Assembly (NCBI RefSeq): GCF_051857545.1
Contig: NZ_JBPZHB010000008.1
Location: 62,001 to 126,000 of the forward strand
DNA: 64,000 bases
DNA from: Larkinella sp051857545
Lineage (GTDB): Bacteria > Bacteroidota > Bacteroidia > Cytophagales > Spirosomataceae
Direction of reading: 5' to 3'
Shown here: positions 8,388 to 18,026 of the stretch, piece after piece
Layout of the letters: each line of letters begins with the position of its first letter
Numbering within the stretch: the stretch's first letter is position 1
Notes under the pieces: generated by a model
What the model was told of the DNA's origin: nothing
Databases searched by the model: none
What the model saw: only the letters and a program-made list of their open reading frames with translations
Made by a program: the position numbers and the translations under genes

Positions 8388-9974
8388 CTACGGTCCGACG
8401 CTTCCGCCGACCCTCGTCACCATACTGCTCGTGGTAAAGGTGGTGGATTGCGTTCCCAACGTGTAGGTTCCGCTCGTATACAACCCGTTCACATTGGTAC
8501 CACCGGCTACGCTCCCGCCCGAATACACCTTGTACGACTGACCGGTTTTCAGTTTCGGACTTGAAAAAAGCATCGTCGTGTAGGTTTTCGGAATCAGGAA
8601 GGTCAACACTTCGGTACCCTCGCCCGACTGAATGTGCATCAACTGGTTGGCGGTTCCTCCACCGAGCAAGACTGAGGGCTGGGTGCTGACACTCGCCGTT
8701 GGCGTGCTCGTTCCTCCGGCCACACCGACCGCAATTCCGCCGGTTATTTTGAACGTACTGCGGTCACAGTCGAAACTGCCTTCCGGCGAAGAGGCTCCCA
8801 CGGAGACGGTTTTTCCTCCGGTAATCGTGATCGGGCCATTCGAGTCGATGCCGTCATTCGAGCTGCTGTAGGCGTACACTGTGCCGCCGTTGATGTAGAT
8901 GAATGTTCCGGCATTGATGGCATCGTCCTTCGTTTTGGCAATGATGTTCCCGTTATTGATCGTCAGCACACTCTTGCTCTCAATTCCCTCTCCGGCCGAC
9001 GAGTTGATCGTAATGGTACCGCCGTTGATGGTCAGATACGGATCGATTGTCGTGTCGGTGTCGTAGGAAGCTGCGATGCCTTTATCCACCACATTGATCG
9101 TGAACGTGCCGCCGTTGATGACGATGTAGCCTTCTTCGCATTGTATTCCGTCGCCCAGCGTGGTCATGGTAACCGTGCCGCCGTCGGCAATAAAGGCGTC
9201 ATTGGTATGAATTCCGTCGGATGCTGCACTGGTGATGGTAATATTTCCGCTGATCAGCCGGATGTAATCGTCGCTGGCAATCGCGTGTTTGTAATTCCCT
9301 TTCAGGCTCAGGCTTCCGTTGCCGCTGAAGATCATCTGCCCTTCACTAAACAGTGTCGCTTTCATGTCTTCCGTTCCGCTGGCGGTATAGGTTGCGCCGT
9401 CAGTCAGCGAGTTGGTGGTGTTATCAGCCAGCACAATGAAAGCTCTTTTCTCGGACTGGATGTTGATGGCAGGGCCGTCGGCATTCGTGATGTTGACCCC
9501 GTTTAGCGTCAGTTTGAATTTCTTATCGGAGTAAATTTTGACCGAACCGTTGGTCGTGGTTCCAGTCAGTGCAAAGTCGACGCCCGTCGCGGTGGAGGTG
9601 ATGACCACATCGCTGTTGGTTTGCTCAATCGATACGCCATTGCCCGCCAGGGGGTTGGTAATGCTGACCGTCGTACCAAACGTGATGCTAACGGTGGACG
9701 GAAACGTCGAGTTCGCCAGCAAATCATCGGCGTTGGCGGCATTGTCGGCATTGCCTTCCGGCGTTGCGGAGGAGGTGGTCGTGCTGTCGATGGCAACGGA
9801 GCTGCCGGTGGTGGTGCCCGTTCCGGTAGTGCCGGTTCCGGTGGGCGTCAGGTCCTCGCTTTCTTTGGAGCAGGCCAGCAGCAGGGCCATCAACAGAAGT
9901 TTGGACCCCAGGCCGATGATGCGTTTTACAGATGGTTTCTCTACAATTCTCTTTAAAATGGGTTGGTGTCTCAT
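8388..9974 (-). CDS. Cthe_2159-like carbohydrate-binding beta-helix lipoprotein
   Basis: This 528-residue product begins with a signal sequence and lipobox ending MALLLACSK, so it is a probable lipoprotein, followed by a Thr/Ser/Gly linker. The body is a series of right-handed beta-helix rungs with repeated phrases such as KHAIASDDYIRL, SDGIHTNDAF, GDGIQCEEGYI and DGIDSNGPITI, the hallmark of the Cthe_2159 family (calcium-dependent polygalacturonate-binding proteins). The many Asp-Gly-Ile turns fit metal binding. It probably binds acidic polysaccharide at the cell surface. It is transcribed alone; the M28 gene upstream is separated by a long palindrome. Confidence 0.82.
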   Translation of the reverse strand: MRHQPILKRIVEKPSVKRIIGLGSKLLLMALLLACSKESEDLTPTGTGTTGTGTTTGSSVAIDSTTTSSATPEGNADNAANADDLLANSTFPSTVSITFGTTVSITNPLAGNGVSIEQTNSDVVITSTATGVDFALTGTTTNGSVKIYSDKKFKLTLNGVNITNADGPAINIQSEKRAFIVLADNTTNSLTDGATYTASGTEDMKATLFSEGQMIFSGNGSLSLKGNYKHAIASDDYIRLISGNITITSAASDGIHTNDAFIADGGTVTMTTLGDGIQCEEGYIVINGGTFTINVVDKGIAASYDTDTTIDPYLTINGGTITINSSAGEGIESKSVLTINNGNIIAKTKDDAINAGTFIYINGGTVYAYSSSNDGIDSNGPITITGGKTVSVGASSPEGSFDCDRSTFKITGGIAVGVAGGTSTPTASVSTQPSVLLGGGTANQLMHIQSGEGTEVLTFLIPKTYTTMLFSSPKLKTGQSYKVYSGGSVAGGTNVNGLYTSGTYTLGTQSTTFTTSSMVTRVGGSVGP

Positions 9975-10149
9975 CAGTGTGATTGTGTATGGGAAGACTC
10001 ACTACCAGCCGATACGCGGATCGCTTCCCAAACGTTGCCACAACGAACGCTTTTGAGGTGAATAGACCGAATGTGTCGGTTTTAATCGCAGGTGAGCGTA
10101 CCGCGGATTCCCAATCACGAAATCGTCGTGCTGTCTTCGGTTTAAAAGA

Positions 10150-10253
10150 GTTGTTTCGCGGAGTTGAGCGGAGAAGAAAAGAGTCTAGCAGAGAGAAAAT
10201 AAATTTAAACTCCGCTAAACTCCTTTCTTCTCCGCTCAACTCCGCGAAACAAC
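10150..10253. repeat. Long palindrome with 35-bp arms (one mismatch)
   Basis: Arms 10150-10184 and 10219-10253 are complementary at 34 of 35 positions around a 34-base spacer. It lies just after the M28 peptidase gene and so may terminate it. Its arm shares a 25-of-35 skeleton, beginning GTTGTT, with the palindrome at 47753-47837 and with the ends of the GxxExxY cassette. Confidence 0.85.
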
Positions 10254-10261
10254 GCTCAAAC

Positions 10262-11623
10262 TCACAATCCGTACTGATCCAGCAAGTATACCAACGCCGT
10301 CATCGAAGCCGCCCCCAGTTCCAGTTCCCGCTTGTTGATCGCTTCAAAATTGTCGATGCCCGTGTGGTGAAAATCGAAATACCGCTGGGAATCTGGCTTG
10401 AAACCGAACAAAACCGTACCCAGTTGCGCCAATGGGCCAATATCCGCCCCGCCCGAACCCGCACCGATTTCGTGCAGTCCGTAGGGCGCAAATAGCGGTT
10501 TCCACGGCATCACTTTGGCCCGTTGCTGCGCCGTTCCGACGATGCCGAAGCCCCGGGGTGTAAAACCGCCGTTGTCGGACTCGACGGCGGCAATGTGTTT
10601 CTCGTTGTTCTTTTTGGCGTAATCTGCATAGCCGACTCCGCCCCGCAATCCGTTTTCCTCGTTCATGAACATCACCGCCCGAATGGTCCGTTTGGGCTTG
10701 ATTCCCAAGGCCTTGAAAGTCCGCAACACCTCGATGGACTGCACGCAGCCGGAGCCGTCGTCGTGTGCGCCCTGGGCCAGATCCCAGGAATCCAGGTGGC
10801 CACCCACGACGATGATTTCATCCGGTTTTTCCGAGCCTTTGATTTCCCCCACGACGTTGTAGGATTTGGCGTCGGGCAGGGTTTCACAATTCTGTTTGAA
10901 GTAAAACGTCAGGTTTGCATTCTTTTTCAGCGACTTACTCAGTAACTCGGCTGCGTTGGTACTGATGGCCGCCGTCGGAATCAGCGGCACCCCCGTCGCA
11001 TAACGCATCCCGCCCGTGTGCGGATTATCGTCCAGCACGGTGGTCATCGAACGAACAATGGCCCCCAACGCGCCGAGTTTTCCGGCTTCGTTCGCACCAT
11101 TGGCCCGTTGTTCAACCGCCCCGGCGTAGGCTTCAAAGGTGTTCAGTTTGGTGGGGTCCATCGGGCGGTTGTAAAACACGATCTTGCCTTTTACTTTTTC
11201 CGGTCCCAAATCCCGCAATTCCTGAAAGCTCTTCACCTCAATCACCTGGGCCTCAACACCTTTCGGGGCCGTGGCTACCGAACCGCCCAGAGCCGCAATC
11301 GGTACGGTTATTTTTTGTTTTCCGTTCCGGATATACGCCACTTCTTTGGCCCCGCGAACCCAGTGCGGCACCATCACTTCCTGCAAAAACACCCGGTCGA
11401 AACCCTCCTTTTCCATCAGTTGCTTCGACCAGTCGACGGCTTTCTGCGCGCCTTCCGAACCGCTCAGGCGCGGACCAATCTTTTGAGTCAACTCACGCAG
11501 CCATTCATACGACGGGCTGTTGGTCAGGATTTCGTTGTAGATTTTGCGAATCGTAACGGAGTCGGTCGACTGCGCTTGAACACCGGTTGCAAAAAGACAG
11601 AAAGCAAGAAGTAGTTTTTTCAT
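10262..11623 (-). CDS. Secreted M28-family metallopeptidase
   Basis: This 453-residue exported peptidase has a signal peptide (LLLAFCLFATGVQAQ), a PA-type insert domain (about 120-250), then a zinc aminopeptidase domain with the expected metal ligands: GGHLDSWD (His, Asp), AHDDGSGC (bridging Asp), MNEENG (catalytic Glu and ligand Glu), ESDNGG (Asp) and FHHTGIDNF (His). This is the co-catalytic two-zinc arrangement of M28 enzymes, which release N-terminal amino acids from peptides in the periplasm or outside. It stands between two stem-loop structures, so it is probably a single-gene transcript. Confidence 0.93.
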   Translation of the reverse strand: MKKLLLAFCLFATGVQAQSTDSVTIRKIYNEILTNSPSYEWLRELTQKIGPRLSGSEGAQKAVDWSKQLMEKEGFDRVFLQEVMVPHWVRGAKEVAYIRNGKQKITVPIAALGGSVATAPKGVEAQVIEVKSFQELRDLGPEKVKGKIVFYNRPMDPTKLNTFEAYAGAVEQRANGANEAGKLGALGAIVRSMTTVLDDNPHTGGMRYATGVPLIPTAAISTNAAELLSKSLKKNANLTFYFKQNCETLPDAKSYNVVGEIKGSEKPDEIIVVGGHLDSWDLAQGAHDDGSGCVQSIEVLRTFKALGIKPKRTIRAVMFMNEENGLRGGVGYADYAKKNNEKHIAAVESDNGGFTPRGFGIVGTAQQRAKVMPWKPLFAPYGLHEIGAGSGGADIGPLAQLGTVLFGFKPDSQRYFDFHHTGIDNFEAINKRELELGAASMTALVYLLDQYGL

Positions 11624-11653
11624 CTCGGGACGGGGTATCTCCTAAAAAAAGAA

Positions 11654-11681
11654 AACCCGGCCTGATTTCCAAAGCCGGGTT
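11654..11681 (-). terminator. Rho-independent terminator downstream of lpdA region
   Basis: An 8-bp GC-rich stem, AACCCGGC/GCCGGGTT, on the minus strand is followed by a T-rich run (TTTTCTTTTTTT). It would stop transcription arriving from lpdA before the M28 gene. The rest of 11682-11827 holds A/T-rich words but no gene that I recognise. Confidence 0.7.
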
Positions 11682-11827
11682 GAAAGTTATGCAATTCGTC
11701 CAATTGATTGCCAGCGGATTGCAATTTGGTACACGGTTTACGCTTTTTAGTTTTCGGTGGCTAACACGTTCTTATTTTCTTGCGTCAGTCATTGAAAACC
11801 GTAAACAGAAAACCGAGTACACTGAAA

Positions 11828-13228
11828 CTACATATGAATCGCCCGGTTATCCGTCGCTGCCAGACACGCTTCCTTGATGGCTTCCGTGTAGGTCGGGTGG
11901 GCGTGGGATATCCGGGCAATGTCCTCTGCCGAGGCCCGGTACTCCATTGCCACAACGCATTCGGCAATCATGTCGGCCGCGCGGGCACCGATGATGTGCA
12001 TACCCAGAATTTCGTCGGTTTGCTTGTCGGCCAGCACCTTCACCAAGCCGTCGACATCCATCGAAGCGCGGGCGCGACCCAGGGCTTTATACGGAAACGA
12101 ACCGACTTTATAGGCCTTGCCTTCCTGCTTCAGTTCCTCTTCGGTGAAGCCCACACTAGCGACTTCCGGCCAGGTATAGACCACGCCCGGAATCAGGCGG
12201 TAATTGATGTGCGGTTTTTGTCCGGCCAGGGTTTCGGCTACGAACACACCTTCTTCTTCGGCCTTGTGCGCCAGCATCGCCCCCCGAATGACGTCACCGA
12301 TGGCATAAATATTCGGGACTTTGGTTTGCAGGTGGTCGTTTACGTCGATGCGCCCCCGGTTGTCGGCGGCTAGCCCGGCGGCTTCGAGGTTCAGGCCGTC
12401 GGTATACGGACGGCGACCCACCGAAACCAGGCAATAATCGCCTTCCAGGGTAATCTGTTCCCCTTTGGGCGTATCGGCTTTCACAATAACACCTTCACCG
12501 GTATTTTCAACGCTGGTAACTTTATGGCTGAAGTAGAAATCGGCGCCCAGCTTTTTGACGGCTTTTTGCAGTTCTTTCCCCATCGTTTTGTCCATCGTCG
12601 GAATCATCGAATCGGCGAACTCCACGAACGACACTTTCGAACCGATGCGGGCATAGACCGAGCCCAGTTCGGCCCCAATCACCCCCGCCCCGATCACGAT
12701 GAGGTGTTTTGGCACTTCCTGCAACGTCAGGGCTTCGGTCGAACTAATGATGCGTTTCTTATCGATCTGCATCGACGGAAACGAGGTTGGTTTGGAACCG
12801 GTCGCAATGATGAAATTTTTCGCCGTAATCTGCTCTTCGCTGCCATCATCTTTCTTGATTTTCAGCGTACTGGCATCGACGAACGACCCGAATCCCTGGT
12901 GAACCGTGATCTTGTTTTTCTTCATCAGAAACGAAATTCCGGTCACATTGGCTTCCACGACACCGGCCTTCCGCTTGATCATCTGGGGCAGATCGACCTG
13001 CAGATCCGCCAGTTTGATCCCGTGTTCGGCGAAGGTATGAGCAGCGTTGTAGAAATGCTCCGAAGAGTCGAGCAGGGCTTTCGACGGGATACAGCCGACG
13101 TTGAGGCACGTACCGCCCAGCGTCTTGTATTTTTCCACGATGGCCGTTTTCATGCCCAACTGGGCGCAGCGAATCGCGGCCACATAGCCGCCCGGCCCGG
13201 AGCCGATGACGATGACGTCGTATTGCAT
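11828..13228 (-). CDS. lpdA: Dihydrolipoyl dehydrogenase (E3)
   Basis: This 466-residue flavoprotein reoxidises dihydrolipoyl groups of 2-oxo acid dehydrogenase complexes, passing electrons to NAD. It shows the FAD dinucleotide fold VIGSGPGGYVAAI at the N-terminus, the redox disulfide GGTCLNVGCIPSK, the NAD-binding VIGAGVIGAELGSV in the middle, a second FAD motif YAIGDV and the C-terminal active-site His-Glu pair in HAHPTYTEAI. Length is normal. It is third in order after sucA and sucB on the same strand, separated from sucB by a palindrome and with its own candidate promoter, so it may be expressed both with and without them and serve other complexes. Confidence 0.96.
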   Translation of the reverse strand: MQYDVIVIGSGPGGYVAAIRCAQLGMKTAIVEKYKTLGGTCLNVGCIPSKALLDSSEHFYNAAHTFAEHGIKLADLQVDLPQMIKRKAGVVEANVTGISFLMKKNKITVHQGFGSFVDASTLKIKKDDGSEEQITAKNFIIATGSKPTSFPSMQIDKKRIISSTEALTLQEVPKHLIVIGAGVIGAELGSVYARIGSKVSFVEFADSMIPTMDKTMGKELQKAVKKLGADFYFSHKVTSVENTGEGVIVKADTPKGEQITLEGDYCLVSVGRRPYTDGLNLEAAGLAADNRGRIDVNDHLQTKVPNIYAIGDVIRGAMLAHKAEEEGVFVAETLAGQKPHINYRLIPGVVYTWPEVASVGFTEEELKQEGKAYKVGSFPYKALGRARASMDVDGLVKVLADKQTDEILGMHIIGARAADMIAECVVAMEYRASAEDIARISHAHPTYTEAIKEACLAATDNRAIHM

Positions 13229-13266
13229 AAATTTACAGATCTATTTGCAGGTAAATGGTCTCTATA

Positions 13267-13274
13267 CAAATGTA
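13267..13274 (-). promoter_or_regulatory. Candidate -7 box for lpdA
   Basis: On the minus strand this reads TACATTTG, an exact TAnnTTTG match 38 bases before the lpdA start. It overlaps the edge of the palindrome arm at 13272. No good -33 TTTG is visible. Confidence 0.45.
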
Positions 13275-13344
13275 GGACGGAGTGTAAACCGCTCAGCCAA
13301 CGAGCATTTTCTGGCTCGAAAAGCGGTTTTACAATCCGTCCTAC
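13272..13344. repeat. Inverted repeat between sucB and lpdA
   Basis: Arms 13272-13293 and 13322-13344 (outer core GTAGGACGGA) match with one substitution and one extra base. The spacer itself holds a small CGAG/CTCG hairpin. It could attenuate read-through from sucB into lpdA. Confidence 0.7.
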
Positions 13345-13352
13345 TGGTATTT

Positions 13353-14981
13353 TTATACGCCCAGTAAAATCCGCGCCGGATCTTCCAGCAACTGTTTTAC
13401 GCGAACCAAGAAGCTCACGGAGTCTTTGCCATCGATGATGCGGTGATCGTACGAGAGGGCCACGTACATGATCGGGCGCACGACAATTTCGCCGTTGACC
13501 ACCACCGCCCGTTCCACGATGTTGTGCATCCCCAGAATCGCCGACTGCGGGGCGTTGATGATCGGCGTCGACAACATCGAGCCGAAAATACCGCCATTGG
13601 TGATCGTGAACGTACCACCGGTCATCTGCTCGATCGTCAGTTTGTTATCCCGTGCCAGAACCGCCAGCCGGATAATTTCCTTTTCGATTCCGGCAAAGTC
13701 CATGCTCTCGGCATTCCGGATTACCGGCACCACCAGACCACGCTCCGTTGATACGGCGATGGAAATATCACAGTAATCGTTGTAGACAATCGAATCGCCG
13801 TCAATCGTGGCATTCACATTCGGGAAGTCCTGCAAGGCAATACAAATTGCTTTGGTGAAGAACGACATGAAGCCCAAACCAACCGCATTTTTGTCCTTGA
13901 ACTTATCCTTGTATTTGGCCCGCAAATCCATGATCGGTTTCATGTCGACCTCGTTGAAGGTCGTCAGCATGGCCGTTTCATTTTTGACGGCTACCAACCG
14001 GCGCGCAATGGTTTTCCGCAACGAGCTCATGCGTTCACGCCGTTGTCCCCGGTTTCCACCAGCGGGGGCCGGAGCCGAAGCGACCGGAGCAGGGGCAGGT
14101 TTGGGGGCGGGAGCGGCCGCCGGTTGCGGAGCGGGTGCTGCCGGTTTTTCGGCTTTCACCGCATCTTCCTTCATAATCCGGCCACCAATACCGGTGCCGT
14201 TGACTTCTTTCGGGTCGATGCCTTTTTCGGCCAGAATCTTGGCGGCCACCGGCGACGGGTGATTGGCCGCGTAGCCATCGGCCGGAGCGGCTGCAGGCTG
14301 TGCGGCTGGCTGAGATGCCGGAGCAGGTGCAGATTGGGCAGCGGGTTGGGCAACACTGGCACCCACTTCAATCCGGCAGATCACGGCACCAATCGCCAGG
14401 GTTGCACCGGCTTCGGCCACAATCCGGAGGGTACCGGCAGCTTCTGACGGCAACTCAAACGTGGCTTTATCGGATTCGAGTTCGCAGAGAACCTCGTCCA
14501 AAGCGACCTGATCACCGTCTTTTTTATTCCAGGAAGCAATCGTCACTTCCGTGATCGACTCGCCAACCGGGGGCACTTTCATTTCAATGCTTTTCGAGGC
14601 TGCGGCAGCAGCGGGTTCAGGAGCCGGTTGGGGGGCTGGTTCGGGTTTGGCCGCTTCGGGTTGAGGAGCCGGTGCCGGTTGTTCAGCCGGTTTTGGCTCT
14701 GCTGGCGCTTCAGCTTTCGGGGCAGGAGCCGCGCCATTGGACGCTCCCGCTGCTTCGATGGTACACAAAACCGCACCGATGGGCAACACATCGCCTTCCT
14801 GTGCCATGATGTGCAACACGCCGTCGGCTTCGGCAGGAAACTCAAACGATGCTTTGTCCGATTCCAGTTCGCACAACACCTCGTCTCTCTTCACCGAATC
14901 GCCCTCTTTCTTATGCCATGCCCCAACGGTTACTTCCGTAATGGACTCCCCAACCGGGGGTACTTTCATTTCTATTGCCAT
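13353..14981 (-). CDS. sucB: 2-oxoglutarate dehydrogenase E2 (dihydrolipoyl succinyltransferase), two lipoyl domains
   Basis: This 542-residue E2 subunit transfers succinyl groups to CoA in the TCA cycle. It has two N-terminal lipoyl domains, with lipoylation lysines in LCELESDKASF (about Lys43) and LCELESDKATF (about Lys172). They are joined by long Ala/Pro linkers to a peripheral-subunit-binding domain (AAKILAEKGIDPKEVNGTG) and the acyltransferase core ending in YDHRIIDGKDSVSF with the catalytic His. E. coli SucB has one lipoyl domain; two is a known variation. The gene follows sucA after 51 bp. The succinyltransferase assignment rests on its sucA neighbour. Confidence 0.94.
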   Translation of the reverse strand: MAIEMKVPPVGESITEVTVGAWHKKEGDSVKRDEVLCELESDKASFEFPAEADGVLHIMAQEGDVLPIGAVLCTIEAAGASNGAAPAPKAEAPAEPKPAEQPAPAPQPEAAKPEPAPQPAPEPAAAAASKSIEMKVPPVGESITEVTIASWNKKDGDQVALDEVLCELESDKATFELPSEAAGTLRIVAEAGATLAIGAVICRIEVGASVAQPAAQSAPAPASQPAAQPAAAPADGYAANHPSPVAAKILAEKGIDPKEVNGTGIGGRIMKEDAVKAEKPAAPAPQPAAAPAPKPAPAPVASAPAPAGGNRGQRRERMSSLRKTIARRLVAVKNETAMLTTFNEVDMKPIMDLRAKYKDKFKDKNAVGLGFMSFFTKAICIALQDFPNVNATIDGDSIVYNDYCDISIAVSTERGLVVPVIRNAESMDFAGIEKEIIRLAVLARDNKLTIEQMTGGTFTITNGGIFGSMLSTPIINAPQSAILGMHNIVERAVVVNGEIVVRPIMYVALSYDHRIIDGKDSVSFLVRVKQLLEDPARILLGV

Positions 14982-15032
14982 TTTCTCTTAGTTTTCAGTT
15001 GTCAGTTACCCGCGATTGGGAACCGTAAACTC

Positions 15033-17792
15033 TTATTCAAACGCCCGGCGGATGATGTCGGCCTGCTCCTGAGCGTGGACTTTGGAATACCCGGTTGCGG
15101 GCGACGCGCTGTTTTTCCGCGTAATGCCGCGCAGTTTCAAATCCAGAGCCGAACGCAGTAAGAACGTCCAGGCGCCCATGTTCGACGGTTCTTCCTGCAC
15201 CCAAACCAGTTCAGCGGTTTTGCTGTATCCACCCAGGATGGCGTCCAGTTGCTTCTGCGGGAACGGATGCAATTGTTCCAACCGAATGATGGCCACATCT
15301 TCCCGCTTATCTGCCTGCTGTTTTTCGAGCAATTCGTAATAAATTTTACCGGTACAGAGCAGAATCCGTTTTACTTTCTTACCCGTGGCAAAACCGTCGG
15401 GCAGCACTTCCTTGAAACTCCCCTTGGTAAGATCTTCCAGGGGCGAAACTACTTGCGGGTGGCGCAATAATGATTTGGGCGACATCACGACCAGCGGTTT
15501 GCGGAACGGCCAGGTCAACTGACGACGCATCAGGTGGAAGAAGTTGGCCGGGGTGGTCACGTTAGCCACCACCATGTTGTATTCCGCCGACAGTTGCAGG
15601 TAGCGCTCCGGACGGGCGTTGGAGTGTTCCGGTCCCTGGCCTTCGTAGCCGTGGGGCAACAACATCACCAGACCGTTCATCAATCCCCATTTCGATTCAC
15701 CGGACGATATAAACTGGTCGATGATCACCTGGGCACCGTTGGAGAAATCACCAAACTGGGCTTCCCAGATCACCAGCGCGTGGGGTGTGGCCATGGCATA
15801 GCCGAACTCGAAGCCCAGCACACCGTATTCCGACAACAGGGAGTTGTAAATCTGCATTTTCTGCTGACCATCCTGAATGTGATCCAGCAAGCTATACGAC
15901 TGGTTGGTTTCCGAATCGTGCAGAACGGCATGGCGGTGCGAAAATGTTCCGCGCTGCACATCCTGACCACTCAACCGAACCACTTTATTTTCAAGCAGAA
16001 TGGATCCGTAGGCCAGCAATTCCGCCGTACCCCAGTTGACCTGCTTGTTCTCAAAAACCATCTGCCGACGGTCTTTCAGGAGTTTATCGATTTGCTTGAG
16101 CGGTTTGAAACCGGTCGGAATCGTGACGAGCGCGTTTCCAATTTTTTCGAGCGTCTCCATCGGCACGCCGGTTTCGGGCGACCGTTCGAAATCTTCCGGC
16201 GTACTCACCCGCAACTCGGCCCACTCCCGATCCAACCGCAGTGGTTTGTACGGAATTTCGGCCTTTTGCTTCACCATATCGAGCCGATCCTGCAACTCTT
16301 TCTTGAATTCGGCATCCATGGTCGACGCCAGTTGGGCATCAACCTCACCCCGGTCGATCAGGCTTTTGTTATATATTTCGCGGGGATTGGCGTGTTTTTC
16401 GATGATACTGTACATCGTTGGCTGCGTAAACTTGGGCTCGTCCGATTCGTTGTGCCCGTAGCGACGATAACAGACCATGTCGATAATGACATCCCGGTTG
16501 AATTTTTCCCGGAATTCGACCGCCAGTTTGGCACAGAAAACCACCGCTTCCGGATCATCGCCGTTGACGTGAAAAACCGGAGCATCGATGATTTTGGCAA
16601 CATCCGAGCAATAAATCGACGAACGGGCGTCTTCAAAATCAGTCGTAAAACCAACCTGGTTGTTAATCACGAAATGGAGCGTTCCACCAGTTTGGTAACC
16701 GGCCAGTTTCGCCATCTGGGTCACTTCATACACAATGCCCTGACCCGCCACAGCCGCATCGCCGTGGATCAGGATCGGCATGATCTTGTCGAAATTGCCC
16801 GCGTATTCTTCATCGGCCTGCGCCCGTACGAACCCTTCGATGATCGGATTAACCGCTTCCAGGTGCGACGGATTCGGGGCCAGTTTCAGGCTGATCTGCT
16901 TACCTGTCGACGATTCGATCAGGCTCGAATAGCCCAGGTGGTATTTCACGTCACCGTCGCCAAACACCTGATCGGGAACGTTGCCTTCAAAACCGCTGAA
17001 AACGCTTTCGTAGGATTTGCCCAGGATGTTGACGAGTACGTTCAGACGGCCCCGGTGTGCCATCCCGATCATAACCTCTTCAACGCCCAGTTCCGACGCG
17101 TAGTTGATGATGGCGTCCAAGGCCGGAATGGTGGTTTCTCCCCCTTCGAGCGAGAACCGCTTCTGACCTAAATATTTGGTATGCAGGAAGTTCTCAAAAA
17201 CCGTCGCTTCGTTCAGTTTTTTCAGAATCCGTTTTTTCTCCTCAATCGTTGGGTCAAAAACCAGCGCTTCTTTCTCGATTTTGTTCCGAAGCCAGTTTTT
17301 GACATCAATCTCCCGGATATACATATACTCGAAACCGATGGTGCCGGCATAAATTTTCTCCAGCGATTCCATGATTTTCCGCAGCGAACTCGGTCCGATT
17401 CCCAGCAGTGTTCCGGCATCAAAAACCGTGTCGAGGTCGGCTTCGGTCAGGGCATAATCTTCCAGACCAATCCGCGGACTGCGGTCTTTCCGGTTCCGGA
17501 TGGGGTTGGTTTTGGCCAAAAGGTGCCCCCGCGAGCGATAGGCTTTTATCAGACTGGCTACCGATACTTCCTTTTCTGCGTGTTTGGTGTCAATAACCGG
17601 TTTTGCAGTCGTTTGGTCGGCGTTGCTGTGGCCGTTGCCATTCCCATTTTCGCCGTATGACTGGGAAAATTCAAAACCTTCAAAAAATTTTTGCCAGCTT
17701 CCATCCACTGAGCCGGGGTCTTGTTTATAAGCCCGGTATAAATCGTCGATGTAGGCTGCTTCTGAGTTAGCTATATACGAGAATCTGTCCAT
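15033..17792 (-). CDS. sucA: 2-oxoglutarate dehydrogenase E1 component
   Basis: This 919-residue thiamin-diphosphate enzyme decarboxylates 2-oxoglutarate in the TCA cycle. Family marks include the N-terminal segment YIDDLYRAYKQDPGSVDGSW that docks E2, the core motif GMAHRGRLNVLVNILGKS, the substrate and cofactor region GDAAVAGQGIVYEV, CYRRYGHNESDEP, and the transketolase-like half with LPHGYEGQGPEHSNARPERY. Length is typical for the homodimeric E1o type. It leads the sucA-sucB-lpdA run and has a TAnnTTTG box 28 bases upstream. Confidence 0.97.
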   Translation of the reverse strand: MDRFSYIANSEAAYIDDLYRAYKQDPGSVDGSWQKFFEGFEFSQSYGENGNGNGHSNADQTTAKPVIDTKHAEKEVSVASLIKAYRSRGHLLAKTNPIRNRKDRSPRIGLEDYALTEADLDTVFDAGTLLGIGPSSLRKIMESLEKIYAGTIGFEYMYIREIDVKNWLRNKIEKEALVFDPTIEEKKRILKKLNEATVFENFLHTKYLGQKRFSLEGGETTIPALDAIINYASELGVEEVMIGMAHRGRLNVLVNILGKSYESVFSGFEGNVPDQVFGDGDVKYHLGYSSLIESSTGKQISLKLAPNPSHLEAVNPIIEGFVRAQADEEYAGNFDKIMPILIHGDAAVAGQGIVYEVTQMAKLAGYQTGGTLHFVINNQVGFTTDFEDARSSIYCSDVAKIIDAPVFHVNGDDPEAVVFCAKLAVEFREKFNRDVIIDMVCYRRYGHNESDEPKFTQPTMYSIIEKHANPREIYNKSLIDRGEVDAQLASTMDAEFKKELQDRLDMVKQKAEIPYKPLRLDREWAELRVSTPEDFERSPETGVPMETLEKIGNALVTIPTGFKPLKQIDKLLKDRRQMVFENKQVNWGTAELLAYGSILLENKVVRLSGQDVQRGTFSHRHAVLHDSETNQSYSLLDHIQDGQQKMQIYNSLLSEYGVLGFEFGYAMATPHALVIWEAQFGDFSNGAQVIIDQFISSGESKWGLMNGLVMLLPHGYEGQGPEHSNARPERYLQLSAEYNMVVANVTTPANFFHLMRRQLTWPFRKPLVVMSPKSLLRHPQVVSPLEDLTKGSFKEVLPDGFATGKKVKRILLCTGKIYYELLEKQQADKREDVAIIRLEQLHPFPQKQLDAILGGYSKTAELVWVQEEPSNMGAWTFLLRSALDLKLRGITRKNSASPATGYSKVHAQEQADIIRRAFE

Positions 17793-17819
17793 AATTCGGG
17801 ATCACCCATGTTCGAATGG

Positions 17820-17827
17820 CAAAGTTA
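17820..17827 (-). promoter_or_regulatory. Candidate -7 box for sucA
   Basis: Minus-strand TAACTTTG fits TAnnTTTG and lies 28 bases before the sucA ATG. A TTTG follows at 17834-17837 but is too close to serve as a -33 box. Confidence 0.45.
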
Positions 17828-17923
17828 AACGATCAAATAGAAAGATGTCTTCTATTTATTCAATTCTTTATAAATACACCTACAGTTTTGCTTTGGTAAC
17901 AAGAGCCGCTCGAAATAAGTTAA

Positions 17924-18015
17924 AAAAAAGGAAGAAAGCAGGAAACGAAGACCGGATAAAAGGGCCTCTAACGGCCGCCTGATCCACGCTTCGATTCCTG
18001 CTTTCTTCCTTTTTT
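17924..18015. repeat. Long inverted repeat after the NarL-type regulator gene
   Basis: Arms 17924-17950 and 17989-18015 match at 26 of 27 positions (core GGAAGAAAGCAGGAA). On the minus strand the structure follows the regulator stop codon and ends in T-rich sequence, so it can act as a terminator between that gene and the sucA promoter region. Confidence 0.75.
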
Positions 18016-18026
18016 CTTTTTCCTGC

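Noticed and set aside
14043..14447. Ala/Pro-rich region of sucB as a separate gene or insertion
   Set aside because: It is the flexible linker normally found between lipoyl and subunit-binding domains of E2 proteins.
15534..17171. A 545-residue open frame on the plus strand opposite sucA
   Set aside because: It is the antisense shadow of a well-conserved E1 gene, has biased composition (many Phe, Val, Arg, His) and no family motif.
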